From contig CALXZW010000003.1 in the NCBI GenBank assembly GCA_944393345.1, positions 1-30,757 of the forward strand: a DNA stretch of 30,757 nt, given 5' to 3'. How positions within the stretch are numbered: position 1 is the stretch's first letter; the number at the start of each line of letters is the position of its first letter. Positions 17,387 to 26,298 of this stretch are shown here, piece by piece. A program made the translations under genes and the position numbers. This DNA is from an uncultured Clostridia bacterium. GTDB taxonomy: Bacteria; Bacillota; Clostridia; TANB77; CAG-508. The notes beneath the pieces were generated by a model. The model made no database searches, had not been told where the DNA came from, and saw nothing but the letters and a program-made list of their open reading frames with translations.

Positions 17387-17416
17387 AAATAAAATATAAA
17401 AGAGAGTAGGAATTTT

Positions 17417-18097
17417 ATGGAAAACATAGGAATAGTAGTTGCTATGGATGAAGAAAAAGCAGAAATAGAAAAATTAATATCAAATAAAGAAATAAAAGAA
17501 ATAAACAATTTGAAATTTATAACTGGAAAAATAAAAGATAAAAATATTATTTTAGTTCAATGTGGTGTGGGAAAAGTAAATGCTGCAAGAACAACACAAA
17601 AACTTATAGATAAATTTAATGTTACAACTATAATAAATGTTGGAGTGGCAGGGGCAATAAATTCTAATTTAAAAATTGGAGATGTAATAATAGCAAAAAA
17701 AGTAATTCAACATGATTTTGATATTACTGCTTTTGGACATAATAAAGGATATATAACAGATGTAGGAGAAGGGATTGAATCAGATGAAAATTTATTAGAA
17801 AAAGTAAAAGAAATTAGCCAAGATAATTCATATAAAACAAAGATAGGAATTATTGCAACAGGAGATATATTTTGTACTGATATAAAAATGAAAGAAAAAA
17901 TAAATAATAAATTTAATGCTGATGTAGTTGATATGGAATGTGGTGCAATAGCACAAGTTAGTTTCTTAGAGAATATTCCATTTTTAGCTATTAGAAGTGT
18001 ATCAGATATTCCAAATGGTGATAATGCTAAAACATTTGATGAAAATTTAAAAATAGCTTCTAAAATAGCAAGTGAAATTTTATATAATATTATATAG
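17417..18097 (+). CDS. mtnN: 5'-methylthioadenosine/S-adenosylhomocysteine nucleosidase
   Basis: Hydrolyses MTA and SAH to adenine plus the ribosyl thio-compound, feeding methionine salvage and removing methylation by-products. The 226-aa product has AMDEEKAE (Glu12), INVGVAGAI, DVVDMECGAIAQV (Glu174) and the catalytic Asp197 in SVSDIPNGDN. Released adenine could be salvaged by the apt gene in this window. It lies 30 nt behind the ROK kinase gene. Confidence 0.95.
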   Translation: MENIGIVVAMDEEKAEIEKLISNKEIKEINNLKFITGKIKDKNIILVQCGVGKVNAARTTQKLIDKFNVTTIINVGVAGAINSNLKIGDVIIAKKVIQHDFDITAFGHNKGYITDVGEGIESDENLLEKVKEISQDNSYKTKIGIIATGDIFCTDIKMKEKINNKFNADVVDMECGAIAQVSFLENIPFLAIRSVSDIPNGDNAKTFDENLKIASKIASEILYNII

Positions 18098-18103
18098 TAC
18101 CTA

Positions 18104-18133
18104 TTGTATAAAATATATAAAAAAGTATATAAT
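18104..18133 (+). promoter_or_regulatory. Sigma-A-like promoter
   Basis: TTGTAT (18104-18109), an 18-nt spacer, TATAAT (18128-18133), 25 nt before the start codon of the dehydrogenase gene. Confidence 0.5.
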
Positions 18134-18157
18134 CTATATATTGAAAGGAGTGATTAT

Positions 18158-19216
18158 ATGGACAAAAAAACAAGAGTAGTCCAATATGGAACAGGTAAAA
18201 TGAGTGTATACACAATGAGATATGTTTATGAAAAAGGTGGAGAAGTTGTAGGTGCGGTTGATGTAAATCCAGATGTAATAGGAAAAGACATTGGAGAAGT
18301 TATGGGAACAGAAACAAAAGGTATAAAAGTAGTTTCAATGCAAGATGCAGAAAAAATGCTATTAGAAACACAACCAGATATAGTAATAGTTACTACAATG
18401 AGTTTATTTAAAGATGTAGAAGATGCACTAATGCTATGTGCAAAATTAGGAATAAATGCAATAACTACATGTGAAGAAGCATTTTATCCAATGAATTCAA
18501 ATCCGGTTGCAACAAAAAAAATAGATGAAATGGCTAAAAAGACTGGGTGCACAATAACAGGAAGTGGATATCAAGACATATATTGGGGACAACTTATATC
18601 AAGTATAGCAGGTTCAACACAAAGTATAAAAAAAATAAAAGGAAGTTCAAGCTATAATGTTGAAGATTATGGTATTGCTTTAGCTAAAGCGCATGGTGCA
18701 GGATTATCATTAGAAGATTTTGAAAAAGAAGTAGCATCTGTTGATAAAATAACAGATGAAGAAAGAAAAAATTTAATAGATAAAGGAGAATATCTGCCAT
18801 CATATATGTGGAATGTAAATGGTTGGCTATGTTCAAAATTAGGTCTAACAGTTAAGTCTCAAACTCAAAAAACAATACCACAAACGTATTCAGAAGATAT
18901 TTATTCTTCAACATTAGGAATGACAGTAAAAAAAGGTGATGCAACAGGAATGAGTGCAGTAGTAACAACAGAAACAGAAGAGGGGATAACAATAGAAAGT
19001 GAATGTATTGGAAAAGTATATTCAAAAGAGGATTATGATAAAAATGAATGGACAATAATAGGTGAACCAGAAACAACATTAGTAATAAATAGACCTGCAA
19101 CAGTTGAATTAACTTGTGCGAGTATTGTAAATAGAATACCAGATGTTATAAATGCAAAATCGGGATATTTACCAACAGAAGAAATTGGAGAATTGAATTT
19201 TAAATTAAAGATATAA
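18158..19216 (+). CDS. 2,4-diaminopentanoate dehydrogenase-like oxidoreductase
   Basis: NAD(P)-dependent oxidoreductase of the dihydrodipicolinate-reductase-like fold. The 352-aa product has the Rossmann loop VVQYGTGKMS (7-16), an acidic AVDVNPDVIGKDIGEVMG segment, and TTCEEAFYPMN and GSGYQDIYW, as in Ord of clostridial ornithine fermentation. The start ATG 18158 follows GAAAGGAG. The usual neighbours of ord (ornithine aminomutase, racemase, thiolase-like genes) are absent, so the substrate is uncertain; a distant amino-acid or dicarboxylate dehydrogenase is possible. Confidence 0.65.
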   Translation: MDKKTRVVQYGTGKMSVYTMRYVYEKGGEVVGAVDVNPDVIGKDIGEVMGTETKGIKVVSMQDAEKMLLETQPDIVIVTTMSLFKDVEDALMLCAKLGINAITTCEEAFYPMNSNPVATKKIDEMAKKTGCTITGSGYQDIYWGQLISSIAGSTQSIKKIKGSSSYNVEDYGIALAKAHGAGLSLEDFEKEVASVDKITDEERKNLIDKGEYLPSYMWNVNGWLCSKLGLTVKSQTQKTIPQTYSEDIYSSTLGMTVKKGDATGMSAVVTTETEEGITIESECIGKVYSKEDYDKNEWTIIGEPETTLVINRPATVELTCASIVNRIPDVINAKSGYLPTEEIGELNFKLKI

Positions 19217-19301
19217 AACAAAAAATTATTAAATAAAGGATTATATAAAAAATTCAAAATCTAGTAAGTAAAATCCCCTGGGGATAGATAAAAGAAAAAA
19301 T

Positions 19302-19337
19302 GGAATTTTGAACAAACTCAAAAATTCCGTTTTTTTT
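19302..19337 (+). terminator. Intrinsic terminator after the dehydrogenase gene
   Basis: GGAATTTTGA pairs with TCAAAAATTCC (one bulge) and is followed by eight T residues. A small palindrome ATCCCC-T-GGGGAT lies just upstream (19273-19285). Confidence 0.7.
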
Positions 19338-19356
19338 AATAAGTCTTTAATAAATC

Positions 19357-19563
19357 ATGTATAAACAACTAATAGAAAAACTAAAAATATGAGACGGGTA
19401 TAATGTAATATTACAAATGATAATAATGAGTTATAATTTATGGAAAAAAGGACATTTACATGATTTTGAAAATAGAGGAATAACGAAGTTTAGATATATA
19501 GATGAAATAAGAGAAAGATTGTATGTTGTAAATAGTGAAATATTAGGCTTTCCAAGTGCATAG
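19357..19563 (+). pseudogene. Short disrupted ORF of unknown family
   Basis: One frame reads MYKQLIEKLKI from ATG 19357, a TGA at 19390, then an open run of 56 codons (DGYNVILQ... to ...VVNSEILGFPSA, TAG 19561). Alternatively, ATG 19389 gives ATG AGA CGG; skipping the C of CGG (19395) enters the same run. I cannot tell a pseudogene from a sixth CGG-recoded gene. No good ribosome binding site is visible. I do not recognise the family. The rest of the ~520 nt between the upstream terminator and the next promoter holds nothing recognisable. Confidence 0.3.
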
Positions 19564-19735
19564 AGTAAATAATTTACGGATTAAAAAAAGTATGAAAATG
19601 CTTAAGGTTACTTTTGAGAATTTTTATACAATAAAATAGATTATGAGTAATAAGAAATAAGAAAAATATTGGAAATACATTCATTGACTATGTTAGAAAA
19701 GATAAGGGTAAACTTCTAAAAGGTTACATAAATGA

Positions 19736-19764
19736 TTGACTAAGCCGCATGATTGTGATATAAT
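19736..19764 (+). promoter_or_regulatory. Strong sigma-A promoter of the 75-aa gene
   Basis: TTGACT (19736-19741), a 17-nt spacer, TATAAT (19759-19764). The ~85-nt leader that follows contains TGTAAC...GTTACG and a TGGAC-AAAT-GTCCA hairpin ending at the Shine-Dalgarno GGAGGT. Confidence 0.8.
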
Positions 19765-19853
19765 ATAATTGATGTAACAAATTTAGCGAAAACCTCGTTA
19801 CGTCAAGAAAACTTATCAAATTTTGTTGGACAAATGTCCAGGAGGTAAGCAAC

Positions 19854-20081
19854 ATGGCAAAAGGTATTAAGAAGTTCGTCTCTGAGTTAAATCGGCTGAA
19901 CGAAGGTAACTATCAGTTTGTGGTTGTCGAGCAGTATCCGAACACTTTTAGTATTGTGGGCGCACACAAAGGTGATCAGGTTACTTTCAACTACCCTGGA
20001 GGTTTCAAATGGGATGGTAGTTCCTTTAATCGCATCAATGATGGAGGAATTGTGGAAAACTACTATCTTCTGGTGGAATAA
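19854..20081 (+). CDS. Small protein of unknown function, foreign composition
   Basis: 75-aa soluble protein; family not recognised. The N-terminal ~17 residues look helical (KKFVSELNRL), the rest strand-rich (YQFVVVEQY, TFSIVGAH, QVTFNYPGGFKW, NYYLLVE). GC is about 41% by hand count, against mid-20s around it, and codons are unlike those of its neighbours (CTG, GTG, CAG, CGC, CGG; no AGA). It carries its own promoter, leader, strong ribosome binding site (AGGAGGT) and terminator, so it looks like a self-contained acquired unit. Residue 14 is CGG (19893-19895), the only in-frame CGG in the window without a frameshift; a +1 slip there would hit TGA at once. Confidence 0.75.
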   Translation: MAKGIKKFVSELNRLNEGNYQFVVVEQYPNTFSIVGAHKGDQVTFNYPGGFKWDGSSFNRINDGGIVENYYLLVE

Positions 20082-20116
20082 GAGGTCTTCTTTATTCCTT
20101 AAAAGAATTATCTTTT

Positions 20117-20146
20117 ACTCTCGCCAAATGCGAGAGTTTTTCTTTG
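20117..20146 (+). terminator. Intrinsic terminator of the 75-aa gene
   Basis: Perfect 8-bp GC-rich stem ACTCTCGC / GCGAGAGT with a 5-nt loop, followed by TTTTCTTT. Confidence 0.8.
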
Positions 20147-20299
20147 GTAAGTAAATATATGTTGATTCACAATGGATAAAATATAAATATGATGAATATA
20201 ATATATAAATCTAAGATAGGAAAAAAGTTAAAATTTGACTATCTATATTTTTTAATGTAAAATATAATATGATTTAATTCAAAAGATAGGAGTGATAAT

Positions 20300-21940
20300 A
20301 TGAATATACAATATAAAAACCAAGTATTAGAGGTGAAAGAAAAAACAAAAATAAGTGAATTATTAAAAGAAGAAATACAAAATAGTTCTCATGCAGTTAT
20401 AGCGGCAAAATTTAATAATGAATATGTAAATTTACAATATGAAATAGAAACAGATGGGATTATTGAATTAATAGATACATCTTCGAAAAAAGGAATGAGA
20501 GTATATAGAAAAACACTAATTTATATATTAGGAAAAGCAATAGAAAAAATATATCCAAATGCAAAATTTGAAGTAGATTATCAATTAACAAATTCATTAT
20601 TTTGTGAGATACATAATTTAGATATAACAGATGAAGTAATCAGAAATTTAAATGAAGAAGTAAAAAAAATTATAGAAGAAAATTTACCAATAGAACAAAA
20701 AATAATGACTAGAGAAGAGGCAAAAGAATTTTTTGAAAAAAATAAGACTACTAAAGGAAAACTTCAATATGATTTAACATCAAATTCAAAAATATATATG
20801 TATTTTTGTGAAGATTATTATAATTATTGTTATGAAACATTAAGTGATAGAACAGGTAGTGTTAAAGTATTTGAAATATCTAAATATAAAGAAGGATTTT
20901 TAATAAGATATCCAAATTATAAAGAACCAGAAAAATTACCACCTTTTGTTGAAACTAAGAAATTAGCATATGCGTTAAAAGAATACGAAGATATACATAA
21001 AATATTGGATGTAGATACAGTATATAAATTAAACAAAACTGTAAAAGAAAATAAGGTAAAAGAAATTATAATGCTTGATGAAGCATTACATGAGAAAAAA
21101 ATTTCAGATATAGCAGATAATATAGCCAAAGATAAAAATACAAAAATGGTATTAATAGCAGGTCCTTCTTCTTCAGGTAAAACTACTTTTGCCCAAAGAT
21201 TAGGAATACAATTAAAAATAAACGGAATAAAGCCAGTAACAATATCTGTAGATAATTATTTTGTTGAAAGAGAAGATAATCCAAAGGATGAAAACGGAGA
21301 ATATGATTTTGAATGTTTAGAAGCAATAGACTTAAAACTATTTAATGATCATCTAACTAAATTATTAAATGGTGAAGAAGTAGAAATGCCTACATTCAAT
21401 TTTCACAAAGGAACAAAAGAATATAATGGTAATAAATTAAAATTAAATGAAGATGAAGTATTAGTAATAGAAGGAATACATTGTTTAAATGACGAATTAA
21501 CAAAAAGCATATCAAAAGAACAAAAGTATAAAATATATATTAGTGCATTAACAGTATTAAATATGGATAGATTTAATAGAATTTCTACAACAGATACAAG
21601 GTTAATAAGAAGAATAGTAAGAGATTATCAATTTAGAAGTTATTCTGCTAAAGAAACATTAGCAAAGTGGGAGAGTGTAAAAAGAGGCGAAGAGAAATAT
21701 ATATTTCCATTTCAAGAAACTGCGGATATAATATTTAATACATCATTAATATATGAATTGGGAGCATTTAAACCTATAGTTTTGCCATTGCTTGAAGAAA
21801 TAAAACAAAATGAAAAAGAATATGCAGAAGCACAAAGATTAATAAATATGTTAAAATATTTTGAGGAAATACCATCTAAATTAATTCCAACCAATTCATT
21901 ATTAAAAGAATTTTTAGGTGGAGGAGATTTTAAATACTAA
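20300..21940 (+). CDS. Nucleoside (uridine-like) kinase with TGS/ThrRS-like N-terminus
   Basis: A 546-aa fusion known in Firmicutes: an N-terminal TGS/ubiquitin-like domain (~1-60), a region like the threonyl-tRNA-synthetase second domain (~65-230), and a C-terminal phosphoribulokinase/uridine-kinase domain. The P-loop is GPSSSGKTT (288-296), followed by the kinase substrate motif SVDNYFVERED and VIEGIHCLND. The role is probably phosphorylation of a nucleoside; the substrate is not shown by sequence. GATAGGAGTG precedes the ATG. The RNHCP gene follows after 11 nt in the same unit. Confidence 0.85.
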   Translation: MNIQYKNQVLEVKEKTKISELLKEEIQNSSHAVIAAKFNNEYVNLQYEIETDGIIELIDTSSKKGMRVYRKTLIYILGKAIEKIYPNAKFEVDYQLTNSLFCEIHNLDITDEVIRNLNEEVKKIIEENLPIEQKIMTREEAKEFFEKNKTTKGKLQYDLTSNSKIYMYFCEDYYNYCYETLSDRTGSVKVFEISKYKEGFLIRYPNYKEPEKLPPFVETKKLAYALKEYEDIHKILDVDTVYKLNKTVKENKVKEIIMLDEALHEKKISDIADNIAKDKNTKMVLIAGPSSSGKTTFAQRLGIQLKINGIKPVTISVDNYFVEREDNPKDENGEYDFECLEAIDLKLFNDHLTKLLNGEEVEMPTFNFHKGTKEYNGNKLKLNEDEVLVIEGIHCLNDELTKSISKEQKYKIYISALTVLNMDRFNRISTTDTRLIRRIVRDYQFRSYSAKETLAKWESVKRGEEKYIFPFQETADIIFNTSLIYELGAFKPIVLPLLEEIKQNEKEYAEAQRLINMLKYFEEIPSKLIPTNSLLKEFLGGGDFKY

Positions 21941-21951
21941 AGGAGCTTTAA

Positions 21952-22266
21952 ATGGAATATAGAAATTTTACAGAAATTGATGAAGAATTTATATGTGAAA
22001 ATTGTGGTAAAAAAGTTTCAAAATTAGGATATTCATGTAGAAACCATTGTCCATATTGTTTACATTCAAAACATGTTGATAAAAATCCAGGTGATAGGCA
22101 AGAAGAATGCCATGGGGATTTAGAACCGATAGGATTAGAAATAGATTCTAAAAAAGGATATGTTATTATTTTTAGATGCAAAAAGTGTGGATCAATACGA
22201 AAAAACAAAGCAGCAAAAGATGATGATATGGATTTAATAATAAAATTAAGCAGTAATCAATTTTAA
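21952..22266 (+). CDS. RNHCP-domain zinc-ribbon protein
   Basis: 104-aa Cys-rich protein with the family-naming motif RNHCPYC (30-36) followed by HVDKNPGDR, plus CENC (15-18) and CKKC (76-79), likely two zinc sites. The biochemical role of RNHCP proteins is not established to my knowledge. The ATG follows AAAGGAG and overlaps the tail of the nucleoside-kinase unit (11-nt gap), so the two are co-transcribed. Confidence 0.88.
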   Translation: MEYRNFTEIDEEFICENCGKKVSKLGYSCRNHCPYCLHSKHVDKNPGDRQEECHGDLEPIGLEIDSKKGYVIIFRCKKCGSIRKNKAAKDDDMDLIIKLSSNQF

Positions 22267-22312
22267 AAAAGTATGTATAGCAAGAAAATAATAAAGCTAT
22301 ACATACTTTTTT
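22265..22312. terminator. Bidirectional terminator between RNHCP and U32 genes
   Basis: Perfect 17-bp stem AAAAAAGTATGTATAGC / GCTATACATACTTTTTT with a 14-nt loop. It serves both convergent genes. Confidence 0.85.
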
Positions 22313-22343
22313 AATAATATTATATAAAATAATATCAATTCTT

Positions 22344-24807
22344 TCATATTTCTCTATTTAAATTGCCATTCGTATAAGATGAACCTTCTAATTTTTTACC
22401 ATTTTTTACAATATTAATTATATTGTTGATTTCAGTAATATTTTCATCTAAAATATCGATTCTAGCAAAATCTATGTTAAAAGTTTTAGGAGATATTGAA
22501 GTTATTTTACTATTGTAAATTGTAGTAACAGTTTGAATATTATCAGGCAAAATTCTAAAGTTTAAATTAAGTCTATCTTTTAAATAATAAATATTATCAG
22601 AAATACAACGTTGTTTGCAATTTGGATAACATTTATCAGTTTCTCCCAGTAAACAATAATTCATATTTATTAAAGGAATACGACCATAAACTATTAATTC
22701 TTTTTGCAGATAACCATAAGAACATAAATCTAAAATCATATCTTTATCTGATTCAGGCGAAATAGTAAATTGGCTAATTCCTAGTTTTTTTAATTCTAAT
22801 ACACTATTTACATTAAAAACATTAAATGTATAATTAGTAATAATTTTAAAATATTTATCTACATCGGTAAATAAATCGTTAAGTAATTTTATATTACAAA
22901 TATTAGATATAACAAAACCTTGAATATCATATTTCTTTATAGCATTTTTAACGTTAGAATAAAATAAATTTTTATAATTACCTTTTACAATTGTAGGCAT
23001 ATAAATAAATAAGTTAGCTTTTTGACTCAAGAGTGATAAAATATTTTCGTATTTTTTTAATGTAAAATATTTTAGAGGAATATAAATATTTTCTATATTT
23101 TCTAATTTTGAGTAATCCATAGAAGTATTCAAAATATTTAACAATAAAGAAACTTTATAAGAATTAGTATTAGAAAAAATACCAGTGTCTTTTGCATAAG
23201 TTCTCATACTACTCAAAATAGAATCTTTCCTATTAGTTAAAGAATAATCCTTTTCAATTATGTTTTTAGAAATATTAGAAATAGCAAAATTTTCAACTGC
23301 AGTTAAAGCATTTCGTCTTAATTCATTTAAAATACTTATTTTAGGTAAAAATAAATTATCATCTAAATCTATAGTAATATTTTTAAATTCATAAGGAGTT
23401 GATTGAGTTTTTGAAATATGTTCAAAAACAAAATCTTTAGTCAAAGGTTTCGTTTTTGCTGGAATTGGAAAATAATCAATTTTATATGTGATATTTAGAT
23501 TTTTATAAATCAATAAATTATTTGCAGATGTAATTGTAATTGATATTGGTGTATTTTGTTTAATTACTACATTACACTTTAATCCTATTTTTATATTTTC
23601 CTTTTTATAACTATTTTGAGCATTTGATAATAAAGATTTTGAAGATATTTTGTAAACTTTATCACCAGGATTTATATCACCTTTAATTCGCCCTAAAGTA
23701 ACTAAACTATTGATTTTAGGATTTGTTATATTATTATTTCCAGACATTAATTCAGAAATTGTATATGTAGAAGAATTATTATTAAAAGAAATGGAATCAC
23801 CAATATCAATTGGTTGATTTATTTTTATATCAATATATCCTTTTTTATAATTGTATTTTTGAACAATTCCAAGGAAAAGTCCCATATTATTTGGCTTTTC
23901 TTTAAAAACTAAATTTTTATTAGGTTCAGAATCCAAATGCCCTGAAGAAGACATACCTCTATTAAAAATTTGCAAAAGTTCTAATCTATCTTTATTATCT
24001 ATAACATATTTTTCCCCAGACAAAGCTAAATCTATATATTTTCTATATATTCTAGTTACTGTTGCAACATATTCAGGAGATTTCATCCTACCTTCAATCT
24101 TGAAACAATCTACACCAGCATTTATTAAAGAGGGAATATAATCTAGTCCACATAGGTCTTTAGTATTTAATAAATATCCAGTATCTATCTTTTTAGAATT
24201 TTCTAGTAATTCAAAAGGAAGTCTACAAGGGCCAGCACATTTCCCACGATTTCCGTGATCTACCTCCTAAAAGACTAGAAAAAAGACACTGACCAGAATA
24301 TGAGATGCATAAAGCACCATGTATAAAAGTTTCTATTTCGATATCAGTATTTTTACAAATATATTCAATTTCATTTATTGATAATTCTCTTGCTAATACA
24401 ACACGCTTAAATCCTAATTTTTGTAATTCTAAAGCACCATTAAGATTATGAACTGTCATTTGAGTGCTACCATGTATTGGTAAATCAGGAAAAGTTTTTA
24501 TTAAATCAAGAGCTAAACCTAAATCTTGAACAATTATTGCATCTATTCCGAACTCATAAGCTTTATTTGCTAAATAAAAAGCATCATCATATTCACAATC
24601 TTTTATTAAAGTGTTTAAGGTGAGATTAGTTTTAACGCCTCTTATTTTAGCATATTGTATAGCTTTTTTTAAATTTTCTAAATCAAAATTATTAGCAAAA
24701 GCACGAGCACTAAAAATATTTGCTCCAAAATACACACTATTTGCTCCATTTTGTACCGCAGCTTTTAAACATTCAAAATCACCAACTGGTGCAAGTAAAT
24801 CAACCAT
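22344..24807 (-). CDS. U32 peptidase-family protein, read through a +1 frameshift at CGG
   Basis: Member of the peptidase U32 family with a long C-terminal part, like the RlhA/YdcP type linked to 23S rRNA C2501 hydroxylation. Two frames join into one 820-aa protein: codons 1-184 (24807 to 24256), skip C at 24255, then 185-820. The join restores the U32 signature: FIHGALCISYSGQCLFSS, then GGRS|GNRGKCAGPCR, with its Cys residues. Without the shift the ribosome stops at TAG 24223. Before the join, LLAPVGDFECLKAAVQNGA marks the N-terminus; after it come FKIEGRMKSPEYV and a later CYPNCKQRC. The start ATG follows GGGGAG. There is no other defect over 2.4 kb, so I call it a recoded gene rather than a pseudogene. 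Confidence 0.8.
24252..24268 (-). other. +1 recoding site TCA-C-GGA in the U32 gene, with Shine-Dalgarno-like stimulator
   Basis: The 0-frame reads AGA TCA CGG AAA; the needed frame is AGA TCA (skip C24255) GGA AAT, i.e. Ser184-Gly185. AGGAGGT (24268-24262) lies 3 nt before TCA, the same layout as the SD-like element before CUU in the prfB +1 site. GGA GGT also encodes the conserved Gly-Gly of the family, so the element may be partly coincidental. Confidence 0.75.
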
Positions 24808-24899
24808 ATAAATTTCTCCCCTTAAAAGATTAAATATATACTAAATTCTTGTATTATTATATCATATTAATATAAAAATAAAAATATAAAATTGAGTTA

Positions 24900-24928
24900 T
24901 TGACTAAAAAAAATTACAATGGTATAAT
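24900..24928 (+). promoter_or_regulatory. Sigma-A promoter of the cadherin-like gene
   Basis: TTGACT (24900-24905), a 17-nt spacer, TATAAT (24923-24928). The start codon is 64 nt downstream. Confidence 0.75.
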
Positions 24929-24991
24929 CCTAAGTATGAGGTTTATAGATAAATCCATAAAATCTAAATACATACGAAAAGGAATTTGAAT

Positions 24992-26230
24992 ATGAAAAAA
25001 AGAATTTTAAAAGTACTAATAATAGCAATAATAATTAATGTAATTTTAGTAGCAGAAACATTTGCAAATAACGAAACTGTAAATGAAGAAGCAAATACTA
25101 ATAGTACTGCAACAAATAATACAGTAGATCAAAATAATACTACAACATCTGAAAATACAACTGAAAAAAATGAAGTAGAAAATTCAAACATAACAAGTCC
25201 ATCAACTTCAAATAATAATAATAATAATAATACAGCAAGTAATAAAACAACTAGTCAAACTTATAGTAAAAAATCTGATAATGCGAATTTAGTTAATTTA
25301 GGAATAAAACCACATGATTTTTCTGGATTTACACCTAGTAAGACAAATTATGAAGTTGAAGTACCAGAAGATGTAGATGAAGTTGAAGTTTATGCTCAGG
25401 CACAAGATTCTAAAGCAAAAATTTCAGGAACAGGAAAAGTTACTTTAAGTTCAGGAGAAAATATAGTAAATGTACAAGTTACAGCAGAAGATGGGAAAAC
25501 TGTTAAAACATATACAATAAATATCATAAGAAAAGAATCAGAAACTGAAGTAGCACCAGTAGAAGAATTAGAAAATGAGCAAAATACAGGAAAAGGTCTT
25601 TTAGAATTAAAAATAGAAGGGGTTAAAAATTTTGAACCAAAATTTAATACAAATATATATGAGTATAATGTAAAATATATAGGTGAAGCAACAGCATTAA
25701 ACATAGAAACAAAGCCAACAGAAGAAGATTTTGTTATAGAAGTGATTGGAAATCAAGAACTAAAAGATGGAGAAAATACAATTACAATTTTGGTATCAGA
25801 TGTTGACGGAAATAATATAGCAACATATCAACTGATGGTAAATAAAAGTTTAGTGGATGAAGAAGCGATAGCAAGAGAAAAACAACAAAAACAAAGAATA
25901 ATGATTGTAAGTGCTATTGTAGCAGTTATAATAATTATAGCAATAATAATTATTATTAAGAAAAAGAAAAATAAATCTTATGCTGAAGAATATACAATTC
26001 CTTATTCTAAACAAGACGATGAAGAAGATTATTATGAAGAAAATAATAATTATAATTTTAATGATGAGTATAATTATAACAATTATAATAATGTTCAAAA
26101 TGATATGAAAAATAATGAAAAAGAAGAATTAAAAGAAAAAATTAGACAAGAATTTTTAGATAATTATAATTTTGATGATAATGGAGAAGAAATTCCTAGA
26201 AAAAGACATAGAGCCAAAAGGTATAGATAA
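24992..26230 (+). CDS. Membrane-anchored protein with two cadherin-like beta-sandwich repeats
   Basis: 412-aa exported protein. Order: signal peptide (KKRILKVLIIAIIINVILVAETFA, split over ~2-25), an Asn/Thr-rich spacer with an (AAT)n tract encoding poly-Asn (~26-95), a cadherin-like beta-sandwich domain (~97-182, NLGIKPHDFSGFTPSKTNYEV), a second one (~200-285, FEPKFNTNIYEYNV), one membrane helix (303-322), then a cytosolic KKKKNK stop-transfer and an acidic Asn/Tyr-rich tail ending RKRHRAKRYR. These repeats are usual on clostridial surfaces; the function here is unknown. I start at ATG 24992 behind AAAAGGA, not the TTG at 24986. It has its own promoter and terminator. Confidence 0.8.
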   Translation: MKKRILKVLIIAIIINVILVAETFANNETVNEEANTNSTATNNTVDQNNTTTSENTTEKNEVENSNITSPSTSNNNNNNNTASNKTTSQTYSKKSDNANLVNLGIKPHDFSGFTPSKTNYEVEVPEDVDEVEVYAQAQDSKAKISGTGKVTLSSGENIVNVQVTAEDGKTVKTYTINIIRKESETEVAPVEELENEQNTGKGLLELKIEGVKNFEPKFNTNIYEYNVKYIGEATALNIETKPTEEDFVIEVIGNQELKDGENTITILVSDVDGNNIATYQLMVNKSLVDEEAIAREKQQKQRIMIVSAIVAVIIIIAIIIIIKKKKNKSYAEEYTIPYSKQDDEEDYYEENNNYNFNDEYNYNNYNNVQNDMKNNEKEELKEKIRQEFLDNYNFDDNGEEIPRKRHRAKRYR

Positions 26231-26238
26231 TAATATTA

Positions 26239-26280
26239 AAAACTGCTAAAAGTATATATTACTTTTAGCAGTTTTATTTT
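26239..26280 (+). terminator. Intrinsic terminator after the cadherin-like gene
   Basis: 16-bp stem AAAACTGCTAAAAGTA / TACTTTTAGCAGTTTT with a 5-nt loop, then ATTTTGG. It may also serve the minus-strand gene that ends at 26299. Confidence 0.8.
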
Positions 26281-26298
26281 GGTTATGAATGTGAATTA

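Noticed and set aside
19918..20154. Overlapping 78-aa ORF on the foreign cassette
   Set aside because: It is the +1 frame of the 75-aa gene, has no ribosome binding site and runs through the terminator hairpin.
24223..24807. Separate short U32 protein ending at 24223, with a second gene at 24086-22344
   Set aside because: The second part has no ribosome binding site at its first ATG, and residues coded between 24254 and 24086 in its frame continue the conserved U32 sequence without a gap.
25213..25240. (AAT)n tract as a phase-variation switch
   Set aside because: A trinucleotide repeat inside the coding frame changes only the number of Asn residues and cannot switch the frame.
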